The notes: generated by a model from the sequence alone, not told the origin. 64,000 nt of DNA from Orientallactaga sibirica (GCA_036365145.1 JAEOAD010000034.1:22496001-22560000), one strand, 5' to 3'; positions 12,794 through 25,223 are shown, counted from the first letter of the stretch. Program-made: numbers and translations.

Positions 12794-13444
12794 GTTCCCA
12801 AGGTTTATAAAGACCCTCTACACTCTGAATGTTCTGAGATCCTCCAGCTTCCACAGGCTACAGGCCTCCCCGTCCCCTGTTCTAACTGGCCTCCGTGGCC
12901 CCAGTTGGATGCAGATGGTGGAACCACCCTGATTCTCATTCATTCTCTCTTTGCCTATCTCTCTGGAATTGAGTGAGGGGCTGCTGGCTCTTCTCCCATC
13001 CAAGGACTCACTGGGGACCCCCTGTGCTTTCCTAGCAGTTCTTCTACCCAGTGTGGCTGAACACAGTATCTCAGAGGGGGACAGAGACCCTAGTGCTGGA
13101 AAACCAAGACTGGGTTTAACATGAAGGCTAATTGTGGGGCCAGGACGGTCTTGCTGGCTCCATTCATGAACAGAATATTTTTAGCACAGGCTTGGCTGCC
13201 TGTGGTTGGTGGGGGGAGGCCAGGCCATGTGTCATGTCTGAGCCATCCTGAACTCACACAGCCCAGGAAACAAGCCCATGGGGACCAGATGCTGGATCCC
13301 AGGGCTTCACTGCAGCTGAAAAGTAGGACAGGAATATTTGAGCTCTCACCCCTATCCACAGGGCACAGAGACTGGTGGCTATAGTCAATACATCAATGCC
13401 CTGAGTATTGCTCTCCACTGACTTCACATAACTCCTTAACCCTT

Positions 13445-13570
13445 GCTGTAGAGTGGTGGTTAGCACTCTTCCCACTTTACAGATGGGAAAACTGAGGCTA
13501 AACAGGCTATGTACCCTGCTCTGACAGTGAGGAAGAATCTGAAGCCAGATAGTCAAGCTCCAGAGCTCAC
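13445..13570 (+). repeat. MIR SINE remnant
   Basis: 'ttacagatgggaaaactgag' and 'ctgaagccagatagtcaagc' match the MIR core pattern. Confidence 0.7.
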
Positions 13571-13628
13571 ACTCTATTGAGCCAAACACTTGGAATCTGG
13601 ACCTACTGTTCTACTGCTAGTGGGTCCT

Positions 13629-13980
13629 TGTGGTGGTTTGATTCAGATGTCCCCCATAAACTTAGGTATTCTGAAAGCTAGGTTCCCAGCTGATGGAGAT
13701 TGGGGAATTAATGCTTCCTGGAGGCAGTGTATTGTTGGGGGCGGGCTTATGGGTGTTATAGCCAGTTTCCCCTTACCAGTGTTGGGCACACTTTCCTGTT
13801 GCTATTGTCCACCTTATGTTGGCCTGGGGATAACGTCCACCCTCTGCTCTTGCCATCATTTCCCCCTGCCATCATGGAGCTTCCCCTCAAGCCTATAAGC
13901 CAAAATAAACCCCTTTTCCCCCCAAAGCTGCTCTTGGTCGGGTAATTTCTGCCAGCAATGTGAACCTGACTGCAATAGTA
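13629..13980 (+). mobile_element. Solo MaLR-like LTR, plus strand
   Basis: About 352 bp. It begins tgtggtggtttgattcagat and ends near 'gcaatagta', with 'aaaataaacccc' as polyadenylation signal. Flanked by GTCCT at 13,624-13,628 and 13,981-13,985, a 5-bp duplication typical of ERVL-MaLR. It belongs to the same family as the LTRs at 45.1-47.2 kb, in opposite orientation. Confidence 0.82.
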
Positions 13981-13985
13981 GTCCT

Positions 13986-16240
13986 GCCTCAGGTGTCAAG
14001 TCTGGGCCCCTCTCAGCCCACAGTGTGCTCCAGGATTAAAGCCAGTACCAGTCCAAGCCCGTTCAGGAGGTAAGAAAAGTGTGGCCCACAAGGGGTCAAA
14101 GATTTTGAAGTCTTTGGGCTCTAATCCCAAACCATGCCTTCCTATTGAATAATCCTCATCTTCTCAGCCATTCTAACTCCCACCCTATCCACGACTCTCT
14201 GCTGAGCTTGCTTTAGAGCAGAGCCTGGGCACTACAAGCAGAGCTGAGCCCTGCTTCTCACTTGCTGTGTACCATTGAACAAGTCACCTAGCCTCTTTGA
14301 GCTTGTTCTCTCCTCTGTAAAACAGACATGACTACTTTATCTTCCTCAGGCTGCGTGGTGGTATAAACCACCTGGAGATTCCATGAATGGTGTTTCCTTA
14401 TCTTGGGCCCTCTATCTGCAGATGAGGCCCTGCTGTGAACAATATGCACTGTATGTACACCTTCCCAGGGTTGCTAAAGAGGACTGTGGTGGGATGGTAA
14501 AGATAGGAGACAGGCCTGCCAGTCTTCATCCTCTGAACAGCTGACAAGAAGACAGCTCAGGCATGCAGAGTTCAGGGCCGACTTAATTAGCCCTGCCTGT
14601 CTGGATCTCTCTCTGCCCTGCCCCCTCCAGGCCTCACTCTCCCCAGTGTAGAGAGGGGACAGGACTTTCTCTGTGACTTAATATGGCAGCCTCCCCCTCC
14701 CCTGCCCTGAACTCTTATGTCCTCCTCACTGACACACACACCACACACTGCACACTCTGCATGGGAGAACACACAGCCTGGCTCCTGGCTGGCTCCCCAT
14801 GGTCCTTGAGGGCAGCACCCATGGTAGCCTCATGCCCCAACTCCCCTGGCCTATAAGCTCAGCTCTCCATGGGTGACTCTCCAGTTCTGAATCCCAGCTG
14901 CAGATAACTGGTCCAGAATGTCTGACTGGCCCAGGTAGCACAAAGAGGCCAGTTGTCATGTCATGGGCTAGGGGACGATCCACTGCTCCAAAACCAAGGT
15001 GTGGATCCAGAGGAAATGAAGGCTTTTCTAGTTCTGAAACTAAGTGAGTCCACCGGGAACATCATTTAGTTACATGGAAAATCATATCTGTATTCATTTC
15101 TCATTTAACTCAGAGAGCAACCAGGAAGCATCTGGCAGTGACCTGAAAATGAAAGCTCATCCTAATTGGATATTCAATTGGTAAATGGGCCTAGCACATG
15201 TGTAAATCTCTCTCCCTCTTGACCCACTCTTGTTCTCCTGGCTCCTGAATCTTCTGGTCCCTGCTTTCGCAAGCCTGGCTGGGAAGGAAGAGGAATTTCT
15301 ATTTGCCCAGGTGCTTTCTGGCTTTGTTTATAGATACGGTCCTGTTTTGCTACGTGTATGGTCTCTTTAATCTCTGAGTCTTTCACAATCCTATTTCTTA
15401 ACCTTTTCTGACCCCTATGGGAGTGTGAAGGTGAAGGGGATCTTTTGGCTTGGGCTGTCATGCTTTGCTTCCCATGTGTGTTTGTGTGAGTGTGCAGGTG
15501 CGCACACATGTGTATATGGGGGGTGATCTCCAGAGGCCTTTCCTGGGAGATTTCTCTGTGAGGGTGCTTCTCTTTATCCTCCCCCCACTTTCCAGCCAGA
15601 TAAGGGGGAGAATTCCCTTCTGGCTTGAGTCTTTTAGCTAGCCTTCCCCCCAACCCAGATCCTAATTCTCCCTAAAACACACCACATTAATTCATAACTT
15701 ACCCTCCTCAGAGTCTGCATTTTCAATTCTTTGCTAATGTGGATAAGAATCCAAAAGTTAGGGTCCCCAGGCCTGGAATCTCCTACATCTTTAGAGAATT
15801 TAATCCCTCCCTGGACCCCAAATCCTGCATCAACTGGGAAGGCATTTTTGTGGAATATTACACCCTACATGATGTATGTCGGGGTCACAATCCCATCCAA
15901 CAAAAATAGTAAATGGCACAATTTTGAAGCCAAACACTGTAACTAGCAGCTAGAATTTCATCGGTGGAGGAGTAAAGTGCTTTAGCAGTGACTTCAGTTG
16001 GATAGAGGATGTCAAGGGACCTGCCAGGAGCTTGAGAGCAGTGCCCAATGCCAGTCCCTTACATCATTTCATCCTCTCGCCTTGGGTGAGAGCCTCACAT
16101 TGGAGGGGCCATGAGGGAAAGGAGACTCGGGGGGGGGTACAGTATGTTCAAACCTGACACCTAAGGAGTGAATTAAGGGTCCTTGGCTCTTCAAAGTCAT
16201 GGCCATCAAAATCACCCGCAGGCTCACAGCACTTCAGAGG
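13986..16240. other. Intergenic, old MIR pieces only
   Basis: A MIR-like stretch at about 14,240-14,350 ('cctctttgagcttgttctct'). Open frames on the minus strand around 15.2-15.65 kb show low-complexity His/Thr tracts from CA repeats and no domain. Confidence 0.4.
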
Positions 16241-16766
16241 GTCTGGGGGAGCAGTCAGGAGCATGGTGATGAGGTAGGGCCTTCAAGACCCTACATGGGC
16301 AATCACTGCTCCCACACTTCCCAGACGGGAAAGCTAAGCCCAGAGAGCAACAGAGAGATGGCTCAAAATCACACAGCAAGTCAGAAGCTGAGCTGGCCTC
16401 TGGCCCTGGCAGGGCTTTCTTCCCTCACATTCTTCCTGCCCAAGGCGCCTCCTGGGGCAAACATTCCAAGGCACCGTGTAACAGGAAAGGAAATGTCAGC
16501 TGGCTTGTTCCAATGAGGGAGGAGGGCCCGCTGTGACTTCAGGCTCCACTACATGCAGCCCTCTTCCACACATAAGACCAAGTTCCATGAGCCTGCTTTT
16601 TCCAGATAGGATTACCTAAACAAGCATTTAGTCTTATGTCTCTGAGAAAAGAAGTCAGCAATTTTGCTCCAAGAAAAGTGCTCAGAGGAATCTAGGCCTG
16701 TAGCCAGCAGGAGGCCCTGGGCTCTCTCCTTCAAAACCCCTCCAGGGCTACTTTAGCATCCTGAAG

Positions 16767-16804
<38 letters not shown>

Positions 16805-18250
16805 CATGGAGTCTGAGCCTCAGAAGCAGTGCCTTCCCCATCTCTGGTCTTCAGAATCCAGGATCTATCCTACCTCTAGCAGAGGAGGAAGGACTGGGGA
16901 AAGGTACTTTCTTCTGGAAAACAAACAAACAAAAAATTCTGCTAGTGTCTCCTGTTGACCCTGTCCTTGGACTTCCAAAATTGGGTGGCAATCCAATATG
17001 TGACGACTCCTTGGTTCTATCAGCATCCAGAAATGCTATTAAACATCCCACAATGCACAGAACAGCTCCATACAACAAAAGCCCTCCACCCTGCCCAAAT
17101 GTCAGTAAACGAAGAATTTGCCTCTAAATATTGTGTGTACTTTAGTAAGGCCCCACCCTCTCTGGGCCTCAGGCTGGTCTGTGTAAGGAGTGGGCTCCTC
17201 TCTGAGGACTCTGCAGTTCAGGTCATTCTGGCCTGTGGAATTCAGGAGGCAGGAGTGAAGACTCTGCCTTATATCCCAAAGTGGCTGTCAGATGAGAGGT
17301 GTCTACACAGGCCCCTTGCCTAAAGAATGGACATGCCGCTCTCTTAGGCCCCTCCTCAATCTGCAACTCCAGGCTCCACCAGGAACGGAAAAACCATTAT
17401 CTGTAGATGACATCATTTTGCAAAAATGCAGGGGGGCGGGGACAAGCAGAGCCCCAGGAAAGGGGCCAGCAAAAAGGCTCTAGTCTGGGGCATCCCTATT
17501 TAGCTACCTTACCAATCAGCCCTGGGCAAGTTCATGTCTTCAAACTTGGCTCCTCCCTACTCCACAAGCCGCTGTACCTGTGTATGCCAGGAGCCTTCTA
17601 GATGGACAGCCCAGCATCCCGGGGCTCTGAAGTGGAACCTCCGAGGTCCACAAAGCTGGGTCCTAGGCCCAGGGAGTCTAGGTGGGGGCTGAATGGAGAG
17701 GAAAGCAAAGCGGCCACCATGTCTGATTGACTGAGAGACCCTGCCCAGTGATGACAAATTAATCCCTGTGGTACCCACTCTACTGGACTCAGGAAAAGGT
17801 CCACAGTGCCCATCTTTTCTCCTGCTGGCTCTGTGAGATGAAGGGACCATAAAGACCAGTTTCCATGTGCAGAGGTGGCCTGGGTTCTAGTGAGTCTACT
17901 CTGGACAATGAGACATTTAGTTAGGAGTGTCTATGGGGATGGGGGTGTCTTTCAACTCTAGCCCCTGGGGTCCCCAAGAGCAATTAAGAGCAACTTACCT
18001 GCTAGGTATCTGTTAGAGTTCTGCATGAGGCAGAGCTCAGGAGAGCAGTTGCCTTTGGTGGAGGGACCTTGCTCTCACAGGCTGTCAGCCCCATCGCCAT
18101 TCTTCCCACTGAGCTCTACACAGAAGGGGCAGATCAACCATGGCCACACTCATGGAGAGGCTGCCGCCATAGCAGCAAGAGTGCGCCCTGCCATGGGCTG
18201 TGTGGCCTCATGGTTATAGAGGGGCAGGTAGGGTTGTCAGACAGTTAGGG
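16241..18250. other. Intergenic with a GT microsatellite
   Basis: (GT)n of about 17 repeats at 16,769-16,802 and a MIR-like segment near 16,320-16,400 ('aaaatcacacagcaagtcag'). No exon recognised. Confidence 0.5.
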
Positions 18251-18257
18251 TGGCCCC

Positions 18258-18850
18258 TGAAAGTAAAAAAAGGCAGAACAGTCAGCACTTGCTAGAGATC
18301 AAAGGATGATCTGTGTTCTTATCTCTTATCTAGATCTGTTTTTCCACAACCAGGGCCCTTCCTGGGAGCCAGATCTCTCCAAGGATTTAAACTTAATCCT
18401 AACATTGTGGTTGGTCAAGATTAGACCCCAGAATTTTGCTGGCCTCTTCCTGAGACAATCCCTAGCTCTTACCAATCACCTTCTGGCTCACCTGAGCTGG
18501 AAGGTTGGGCCCACCACCGTAAGGCTCTAAATATGTTTGCAGCGGTGGTGGGGGGACAGGAGAGGACAAGGTCTCTGTGCTGCCTGACCTCTCCTGAGCC
18601 TCCAGCTTCGGGGGAGTTCCTCCTCTGCTCTGCCCAGGCCAAGCAGAGGGGAGAGCCCCCTAGCTCTTACTGTACACTTGGGCTCCTTCTCCACATGGCA
18701 GGAGCTTTTTGTACTATTTTTTCTGCCCTCTATGTTTTTGTGTTTTTTTCTCAGGCCCATCATATGGGCACTCAAGCCAGGTGGATGTATTCATTCTCCT
18801 TTCCTCGGTTCTGTACTTCCCTCAATAAAAATAATAACTTAATAAGTATC
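18258..18850 (+). mobile_element. Possible ERV LTR
   Basis: Starts near 'tgaaagtaaaaaaaggcaga', has a TATA-like 'ctctaaatatg' and ends with 'cctcaataaaaataataact', an LTR-like order of promoter and AATAAA signal. No target duplication is clear, so the call is tentative. Confidence 0.4.
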
Positions 18851-18898
18851 CTTCTTAGTCTTATTTTATTTAATTCTTTGATTAAAATTACACACGAA

Positions 18899-19128
18899 GG
18901 AGCTGGAAAGATGATTTAGTGGTTAAGGCACTTGCCTGCAAAGCCAAAGGACCCAAGTTCGATTCCCCAGGACACACGTAAGCCAACTGCACAAGGCGGC
19001 ACATGAATCTGGAGTTCGTGTACAGCTAGCTGCTAAAGGCCATGGCATGCCCATTCCCCCTCCCCTTCTCTCTCTCTCTCTCTCTCTTTCTCAAATTAAT
19101 AAATAAAAATAAAATATTTTTTAAAAAT
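18899..19128 (+). mobile_element. DIP SINE
   Basis: Intact B box 'agttcgattccccaggacac', TC tract, AAT tail and T-run. Confidence 0.92.
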
Positions 19129-19309
19129 TAGATCAAACCTAGGGTTTAGGGTTCAAGGACTTTCCTGAACCTCTAGTACCTCATTACAGTTAGAACCCTG
19201 GACTGGTAGCATCTATACCAGAGCTCCTTTTGGCCCATATGACACTGGTAATAGTAAGTCTGTCTCACAGTGCTGGGTGGGCAACTTGAGGACCCTCCTC
19301 AGACACTCA

Positions 19310-19434
19310 GGTGCATCTCAGTTCTTTTTCTTTTAATGGATGTATGTGTACACACATGTGCGTGTGTGTACATGCCAAAGGACAGACAAAATTAGAAAAA
19401 CCACCCACCTTTTTCTTTTTTTATTTTTTATATT

Positions 19435-19481
<47 letters not shown>

Positions 19482-19885
19482 TTATTTGAGAGAGAGAAAG
19501 AGGTGGGGGTGGAGAATGGGCACTCCAGGGCTTCAATCACTGCAAATGAACTCCAGATGCATACACCCCCTTGTGCATCTGGCTTACGTGGGTCCTGGAG
19601 AATCGAACTGTGATCCTTTGGCTTTGCAAGCAAACGTCTTAATCGCTAAGCTATCTCTCCAGCCCTCCCCTTTTTTTTTTTGAGACACAGTCTCTAATTG
19701 GTCTGGAGTTTAGTTTATCAATTAGGCTGGACTGGCTAGCCAATGAGCCTTGGGGATTTTCCAGTCTCCTCCTCTCCAGCACTGGAATCTCAGGCACATG
19801 CCACCACACTTGGCTCTTGTATGTGAATACTTAAAGACCAAACTAAGGTCCTCCTGCTTGTGCACCCCAGCCCATCAGTCCTTAT
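19310..19885 (-). mobile_element. ID/B1 composite SINE split by a DIP SINE
   Basis: The left part is GT/CA-rich tail (19,325-19,410). The right part ('ttgagacacagtctctaatt' to 'cttgtgcaccccagcccatc') is the body. Between them a minus DIP copy is inserted. Confidence 0.7.
19425..19670 (-). mobile_element. DIP SINE, minus strand, long (TTTA)n tail
   Basis: Its AAAT-type tail is expanded to about 12 TTTA repeats (19,434-19,483). The head lies at 'gctatctctccagccct'. Confidence 0.92.
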
Positions 19886-20255
19886 TACTGCCAGAAAGAA
19901 ACTTCAGAGGAAAGCAAAGTTACTGAGTGCACTGATTAAGCAGAAAGACAAACTGTGCTTGAAGAGGATACAATGTGGCTGTCAGGGGAGCCACACACCT
20001 CAGTAGAAGCCCATGTATGTGATTTGGGAGTTTTGAAGCTACTTAATATGTAACTAAATTTAGATTAGGAAGCAGATGGGCTCGTATACTTCTTTTTATT
20101 AACCACAGAATTCTTTCCTTGAAGAGATGTTTTTAGGTACACTGTGCCGGTTTGCAGATAGAGAAGAGGGTGTTGGAAGAGATGCAACCTTCACTAAAGG
20201 GATACTGACTTAGACATAAGTCACAACAAGGACTACAGTTAAGGCATAGTTAATT

Positions 20256-23030
20256 AGCTCTGTGTGTGTCTGGTGCATATGTATATGTATATATGTGTAT
20301 ATGTAATATGTGTGGTGTACTGTGTGTGTGGTGCATGTATATGTAGTACGTGTGGTGTGCTGTGTGTGGTGCATGTATATGTAGTACGTGAGGTGTGCTG
20401 TGTGTGTGGTGCGTGTATATGTAGTACGTGTGGTGTGCTGTGTGTGTGGTGCGTGTATATGTAGTACGTGAGGTGTGCTGTGCGTGTGGTGCGTGTATAT
20501 GTAGTACGTGAGGTGTGCTGTGCGTGTGGTGCGTGTATATGTAGTACGTGAGGTGTGCTGTGTGTGTGGTGCGTGTATATGTAGTACGTGAGGTGTGCTG
20601 TGTGTGGTGCGTGTATATGTAGTACGCGCGGTGTGCTGTGCGTGTGGTGCGTGTATATGTAGTACGCGTGGTGTGCTGTGCGTGTGGTGCGTGTATATGT
20701 AGTATGCGTGGTGTGCTGTGTGTGTGGGCGTGTATATGTAGCGTGAGGTGTGCTGTGTGTGTGCGTGTATATGTAGTACGTGCGTGTGCTATGTAGTATG
20801 CGTAGCGTGTGTGTGCGGTGTGCTGTGCGTGTGGTGCGTGTATATGTAGTGCGTGTGTGCTGTGCTGTGTGTGTGTGCGTGTATATGTAGTGCGTGTGGT
20901 GTGCGGTGTGTGTGTGTGGTGCGTGTATATGTAGTGCGTGTGGTGTGCTGTGTGTGGTGCGTGTATATGTAATGCGTGCGGTGTGCCTGTGTGTGTGTGG
21001 TGTATGTGAAATATGTGTGGTGTGTGGTGTGCTGTGTGTGGTGCATGCGCGGTGTGCTGTGTGTGTGTGTGTGTATATGGTGTGCGCGGTGTGCTGTGCG
21101 TGTGGTGCGTGTATATGTAGTACGCGTGGTGTGCTGTGCGTGTGGTGCGTGTATATGTAGTATGCGTGGTGTGCTGTGTACGTGATGGGTGTATATGTAG
21201 TACGTGTGGTGTCCAGTGTGTGGTGTGTGTATATGTAGTATGTGTGGTGTGCTGTGTGTGTGGTGCGTGTATATGTAGTACGTGTGGTGTGCTGTGTGTG
21301 TGGTGAGTGTATATGTAGTACGTGTGGTGTGCTGTGTATGTGATGGGTGTATATGTAGTACGTGTGGTGTCCTGTGTGTGGTGCATGTATATGTAGTACA
21401 TGTGGTGTGCTGTGTGTGTGGTGCATGTATATGTAGTACATGTGGTGTGCTGTGTGTGTGGTGCATGTATATGTAGTACGTGTGGTGTCCTGTGTGTGTG
21501 GTGCATGTATATGTAGTACATGTAGTGTGCTGTGTGTGTGGTGCATATATATGTAGTACGTGTGGTGTGCTGTGTGGTTCATGTATATGTAGTACGTGTG
21601 GTGTGATGTGTATGGTTCATGTATATGTATTACTTATGCTGTGCTGTGTGTGGTTCATGTATATGTAGTACATGTGGTATGCTGTGTGTGTGGTGCGTGT
21701 ATATGTAGTACGTGTGGTATCCTGTGTGTGTGGTGCATGTATATGTAGTATGTGTGGTGTGCTGTGTGTGGTTCACATATATGTAGTACGTGTGGTGTGC
21801 TGTGTGTGTGATGCATGTATATGTAGTACATGTGGTGTCCTGTGTGGGATGCGTGTATATGTAGTACATGTAGTGTGCTGTGTGTGTGGTACAGGTGTAT
21901 GTAGTATGTGTGGTGTGCTGTGTGTGGTGCGTGTATATGTAGTACGTGTGGTGTCCTGTATGTGTGGTGCATATATGTGTAGTACGTGTGGTGTCCTGTG
22001 TGTGTGGTGCATGTATATGTAGTACATATGGTGTGCTGTGTGTGGTGCATGTATGTGTAGTACGTGTGGTGTGCTGTGTGTGTGGTGTGTATATATGTAG
22101 TACGTGTGGTGTACTGTGTGTGTGGTGCATGTATATATAGTACGTGTGGTGTGCTGTGTGTGGTGCATATATGTGTAGTACGTGTGGTGTGCTGTGTGTG
22201 TGATGCGAATATATGTAGTATGTGTGGTGTACTATGTGTGTGGTTGCATGTATATATAGTACGTGTGGTGTACTGTGTGTGGTGTGTATATGTGTAGTAC
22301 GTGTGGTGTGCTGTGTGTGTGGTGTGTATATATGTAGTACGTGTGATGTACTGTGTGTGTGGTGCATGTATATATAGTACGTGTGCTGTGTGTGGTGCAT
22401 GTATATGTAGTACGTGTGGTGTGCTGTATGTGTGGTGCATGTATATGTAGTACGTGTGGTGTGCTGTATGTGTAGTACATGTATATGTAGTACATGTGGT
22501 GTGCTGTGTGTGGTGCATGTATATGTAGTACGTGTGGTGTCCTGTGTTTGATGCATGCATATGTAGTACATGTGGTGTGTTGCATGTATATGTAGTACGT
22601 GTGGTGTGCTGTGTGTGGTGCGTGTATATGTAGTACGTGTGGTGTCTTGTGTGTGTGGTGCATATATGTGTAGTATGTGTGGTGTGCTGTGTGTAGTGCA
22701 TGTATATGTAGTACGTGTGGTATGCTGTGTGTGGTGCATGTATATGTAGTACATGTGGTGTGCTGTATGTGTGGTGTATGTATATGTAGTATGTGTGGTG
22801 CCCTGTGTGTGTGGTGCATGTATGTGTAGTACGTGTGGTGTGCTGTGTGTGGTTCATCTATATATAGTACGTGAGGTGTGCTGTGTGGTGCATGTATGTG
22901 TAGTACGTGTGGTGTGCTGTGTGTGGTTCATCTATATATACTACGTGAGGTGTGCTCTGTGTGTGGTGCATGTATATGTAGTACATGTGCTGTGCTGTGT
23001 GTGTGGTGCATGCATGTGTGTGTGCAGATG
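20256..23030. repeat. GT-rich minisatellite, about 40-bp unit, roughly 70 copies
   Basis: The unit is about 40 bp, in two halves: gtgtggtgtgctgtgtgtgt then ggtgcatgtatatgtagtac, with 38-bp and other length variants. It contains no stop codons in most minus-strand frames, producing overlapping His/Thr/Tyr-rich open frames of several hundred codons that are artefacts. Units at about 20,380-21,180 mostly carry gtgcgtgtatatgtag, while those after about 21,360 mostly carry gtgcatgtatatgtag, so there are regional sub-variants. The right edge passes into the tail of a minus-strand SINE. Confidence 0.97.
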
Positions 23031-23317
23031 TGTGCACCTATGTGTGCATTGCTGAGGCCAGAAGAGAACGGTGGGTGCCCCTCCCTCCATCACTCACCTG
23101 TATGTTAGGGTCTGTCTCTGATTCAGAAGCTTGCTGTTTTCACCAGCCTCATGATCCTATGGTCTCTGCTGCCCTCAGGCCTGAGGTGACAGATGTGCAT
23201 GGCCATGCCCAGCAGTTTGAGTGGGTGCTGGGAAATCAACAGTCACAGGCCCTCTCAGGCCCTCATGTTTGCAACCGGAAGTGCTCTTACCTGCTAAGCC
23301 ATCTCTCTAGTCCTTCA
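23000..23317 (-). mobile_element. ID/B1 composite SINE next to the minisatellite
   Basis: The head at the right reads 'gctaagccatctctctagtc' in reverse. The left end is the CA-type tail (plus strand 'gtgtgtgtgcagatgtgtgc'), which merges with the minisatellite. Confidence 0.65.
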
Positions 23318-23915
23318 TTAGCCTTTTTAACAATCTCATTTGTGAGGTCTCTTTAAAACATGAGAAGATGGGTTCCTGTGCAGGTGGTCTGGTCAGGTAT
23401 GTGGGAAGTCCTAAGTGTCTTCCAGAGAGAAAAAACTCAGAGCCGGGAGAGTGTGGTGGCCCTTTCCCTTCTCAGGCTCTCCCAGATTTCCTCGCGAGTT
23501 TTCCTGCCTCACAATCTCCTCCAAAGGGTGCCAAACCTCTCTTCATTTCCTCCACTAGACTTGCCCCTCGCTTGGGAGTTACTCCAGCTGTCCTCCTCCG
23601 GGGCCCTTCATTCATTCCAGCCCTCAGCAGGAGACGGAAGGTGCAGGAGGATGGAGAAAGCAGAGAGAGGCCACAGAACCCTGCCTGGCCACTCTTACGG
23701 ATACCCCGTCCTGCAGGCAGTGCCTGTTCCGTGGCCTCGGGTGCCTTGCACCTCCCCTTGTTCGGCCAGGTCTGAGGGGGCTACAGCTGCCTGTGACTCT
23801 GTGTTCCTCCCTCCCAGGAAGGAGTTCTGAGGGGCTCGAATCTGATAGCCATACCTGGAAAGAAGTCCCTTCGTGTCCCCAGAGATGACTTGCAGGTGGT
23901 TCAAAGCAGAAGGAA
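23318..23915. other. Intergenic, nothing recognised
   Basis: GC-rich unique sequence. Overlapping open frames on plus (about 135-156 codons) have no motif I know and no splice context; I do not call a gene. Confidence 0.4.
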
Positions 23916-24173
23916 AGATGTTTAACACTGTTGATCATTAGAGAAATGCCAATAAAACCCGTAGTGAAATAGCTCTTCACCCCATCAATCTACAAACCAG
24001 GAAACAGTAAGTGTTGGCAAGGAGCTAGAAAAACTGGACCCCTTATGTATGGTGGATGGGATTGTACAAGTGCTACCAGCCATAGGCACTTCCTCAAAAA
24101 GTTGAAAAAGTGGCTTTGATATGTTATCCAGCCATCCTACTTCTGGGTCTAGACCCAAAAGAATTAAAAGCAG

Positions 24174-24406
24174 GGCTGGAGAGATAGCTTAGCGGTTTAG
24201 CCTGCAAAGCCAAAGGACCCAGGTTCAATTCTCCAGAACCCACATTAGTCAGATGCACAAGGGGGGTGCACACATCTGGAGTTCATTTGCAGTGGCTGGA
24301 GGCCCTGGTGTGCCCGCCCATTCTCTCTCTGTCTCTCTCTCTCTCCCTCTTTCTCTGTCAAATAAATAAATAAATAAAAATAAAATATAAAAAAAATTTA
24401 AAAGAA
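24174..24406 (+). mobile_element. DIP SINE with perfect 13-bp target duplication
   Basis: Flanked by gaattaaaagcag at 24,161-24,173 and 24,407-24,419, the duplicated L1 target. Head, TC tract and AAAT tail are complete, though the A-box side lost a few bases ('gcggtttagcctgc'). Confidence 0.94.
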
Positions 24407-24697
24407 GAATTAAAAGCAGAGTCTGGAAAAAGAGGCACACACCCTGTGTTCATCACAGCATCATTTGCAATATATTGCCCAGGGGTGGCAGCAGGCTAAT
24501 GTCCACACACAGCTCAGTGGGTAGACAGCGTGGTCATCCCCACAAAGGAAGATTATTTCACCCTTGAAGGGAAGGAAATTCTATCAACCCTACAAGGATG
24601 AACCTCGAGGACATCACGCTAAATGAAAGAAGCCAGTCACAACAGGTTGCATACTGTATGATTTGATTCTACATGTGGAAGTACCTGACAAAGGCAT

Positions 24698-25015
24698 AGG
24701 GTGATAGCTCCATTGGCAAAGTGCTTGCCTTGCAAGCATGGGGACCAGAGTCCTATCCCCAGGACCCATGTAAAAATGCCCGGTGTGATAGCATGCACCT
24801 ATAATCCCAGTGCCAGGGAAGTGGAGAAAGGAGCATTCCTAGAGTCTGCTGGCCAGCAAGTCTAGCTGACTCAGCAAATGCCAGGCTAATGATAAACCCT
24901 GCCTCAGCAAAGATAGACCACTAAGGATGATGCTATCCAAAGCTGTCCTCTAGCTTTCACATGCACACATGTACATGCATACCCACACAAAATACACACA
25001 CTCTCACACTAAATT
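24698..25015 (+). mobile_element. ID/B1 composite SINE with CA-rich tail
   Basis: 'gatagctccattggcaaagt' ID-like head, a B1-like second part and 'cacacatgtacatgcatacc' tail. Confidence 0.75.
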
Positions 25016-25030
25016 AAAAAAGGAGGACTG

Positions 25031-25166
25031 GGCCAAGTGTGGTGGCGCACGCCTTTAATCCCAGCACTCAGAGGCAGGGGTAAGAGGATCGCTGTGAGTT
25101 TGAGGCCACCCTGAGACTACATAGTGAATTCCAGGTCAGTCTGGGCTGGAATGAGACCCTACCTAA
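25031..25166 (+). mobile_element. B1 SINE
   Basis: 'agtgtggtggcgcacgcctt' to 'gagaccctacct', with the tail replaced by a purine repeat. Confidence 0.92.
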
Positions 25167-25168
25167 AA

Positions 25169-25223
<55 letters not shown>

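Noticed and set aside
20250..22857. Open frames of 374-442 codons rich in His, Thr and Tyr on the minus strand
   Set aside because: They lie wholly within the GT minisatellite, occur in several overlapping frames at once, and have no upstream exon or promoter context. They reflect a stop-free repeat unit.
20256..23030. CRISPR-like array
   Set aside because: Units are contiguous with no unique spacers, the sequence is GT-rich satellite, and the window is mammalian.
23360..23830. Overlapping 135-156-codon plus-strand frames
   Set aside because: GC-rich sequence lengthens frames by chance; no motif or splice pattern is seen.
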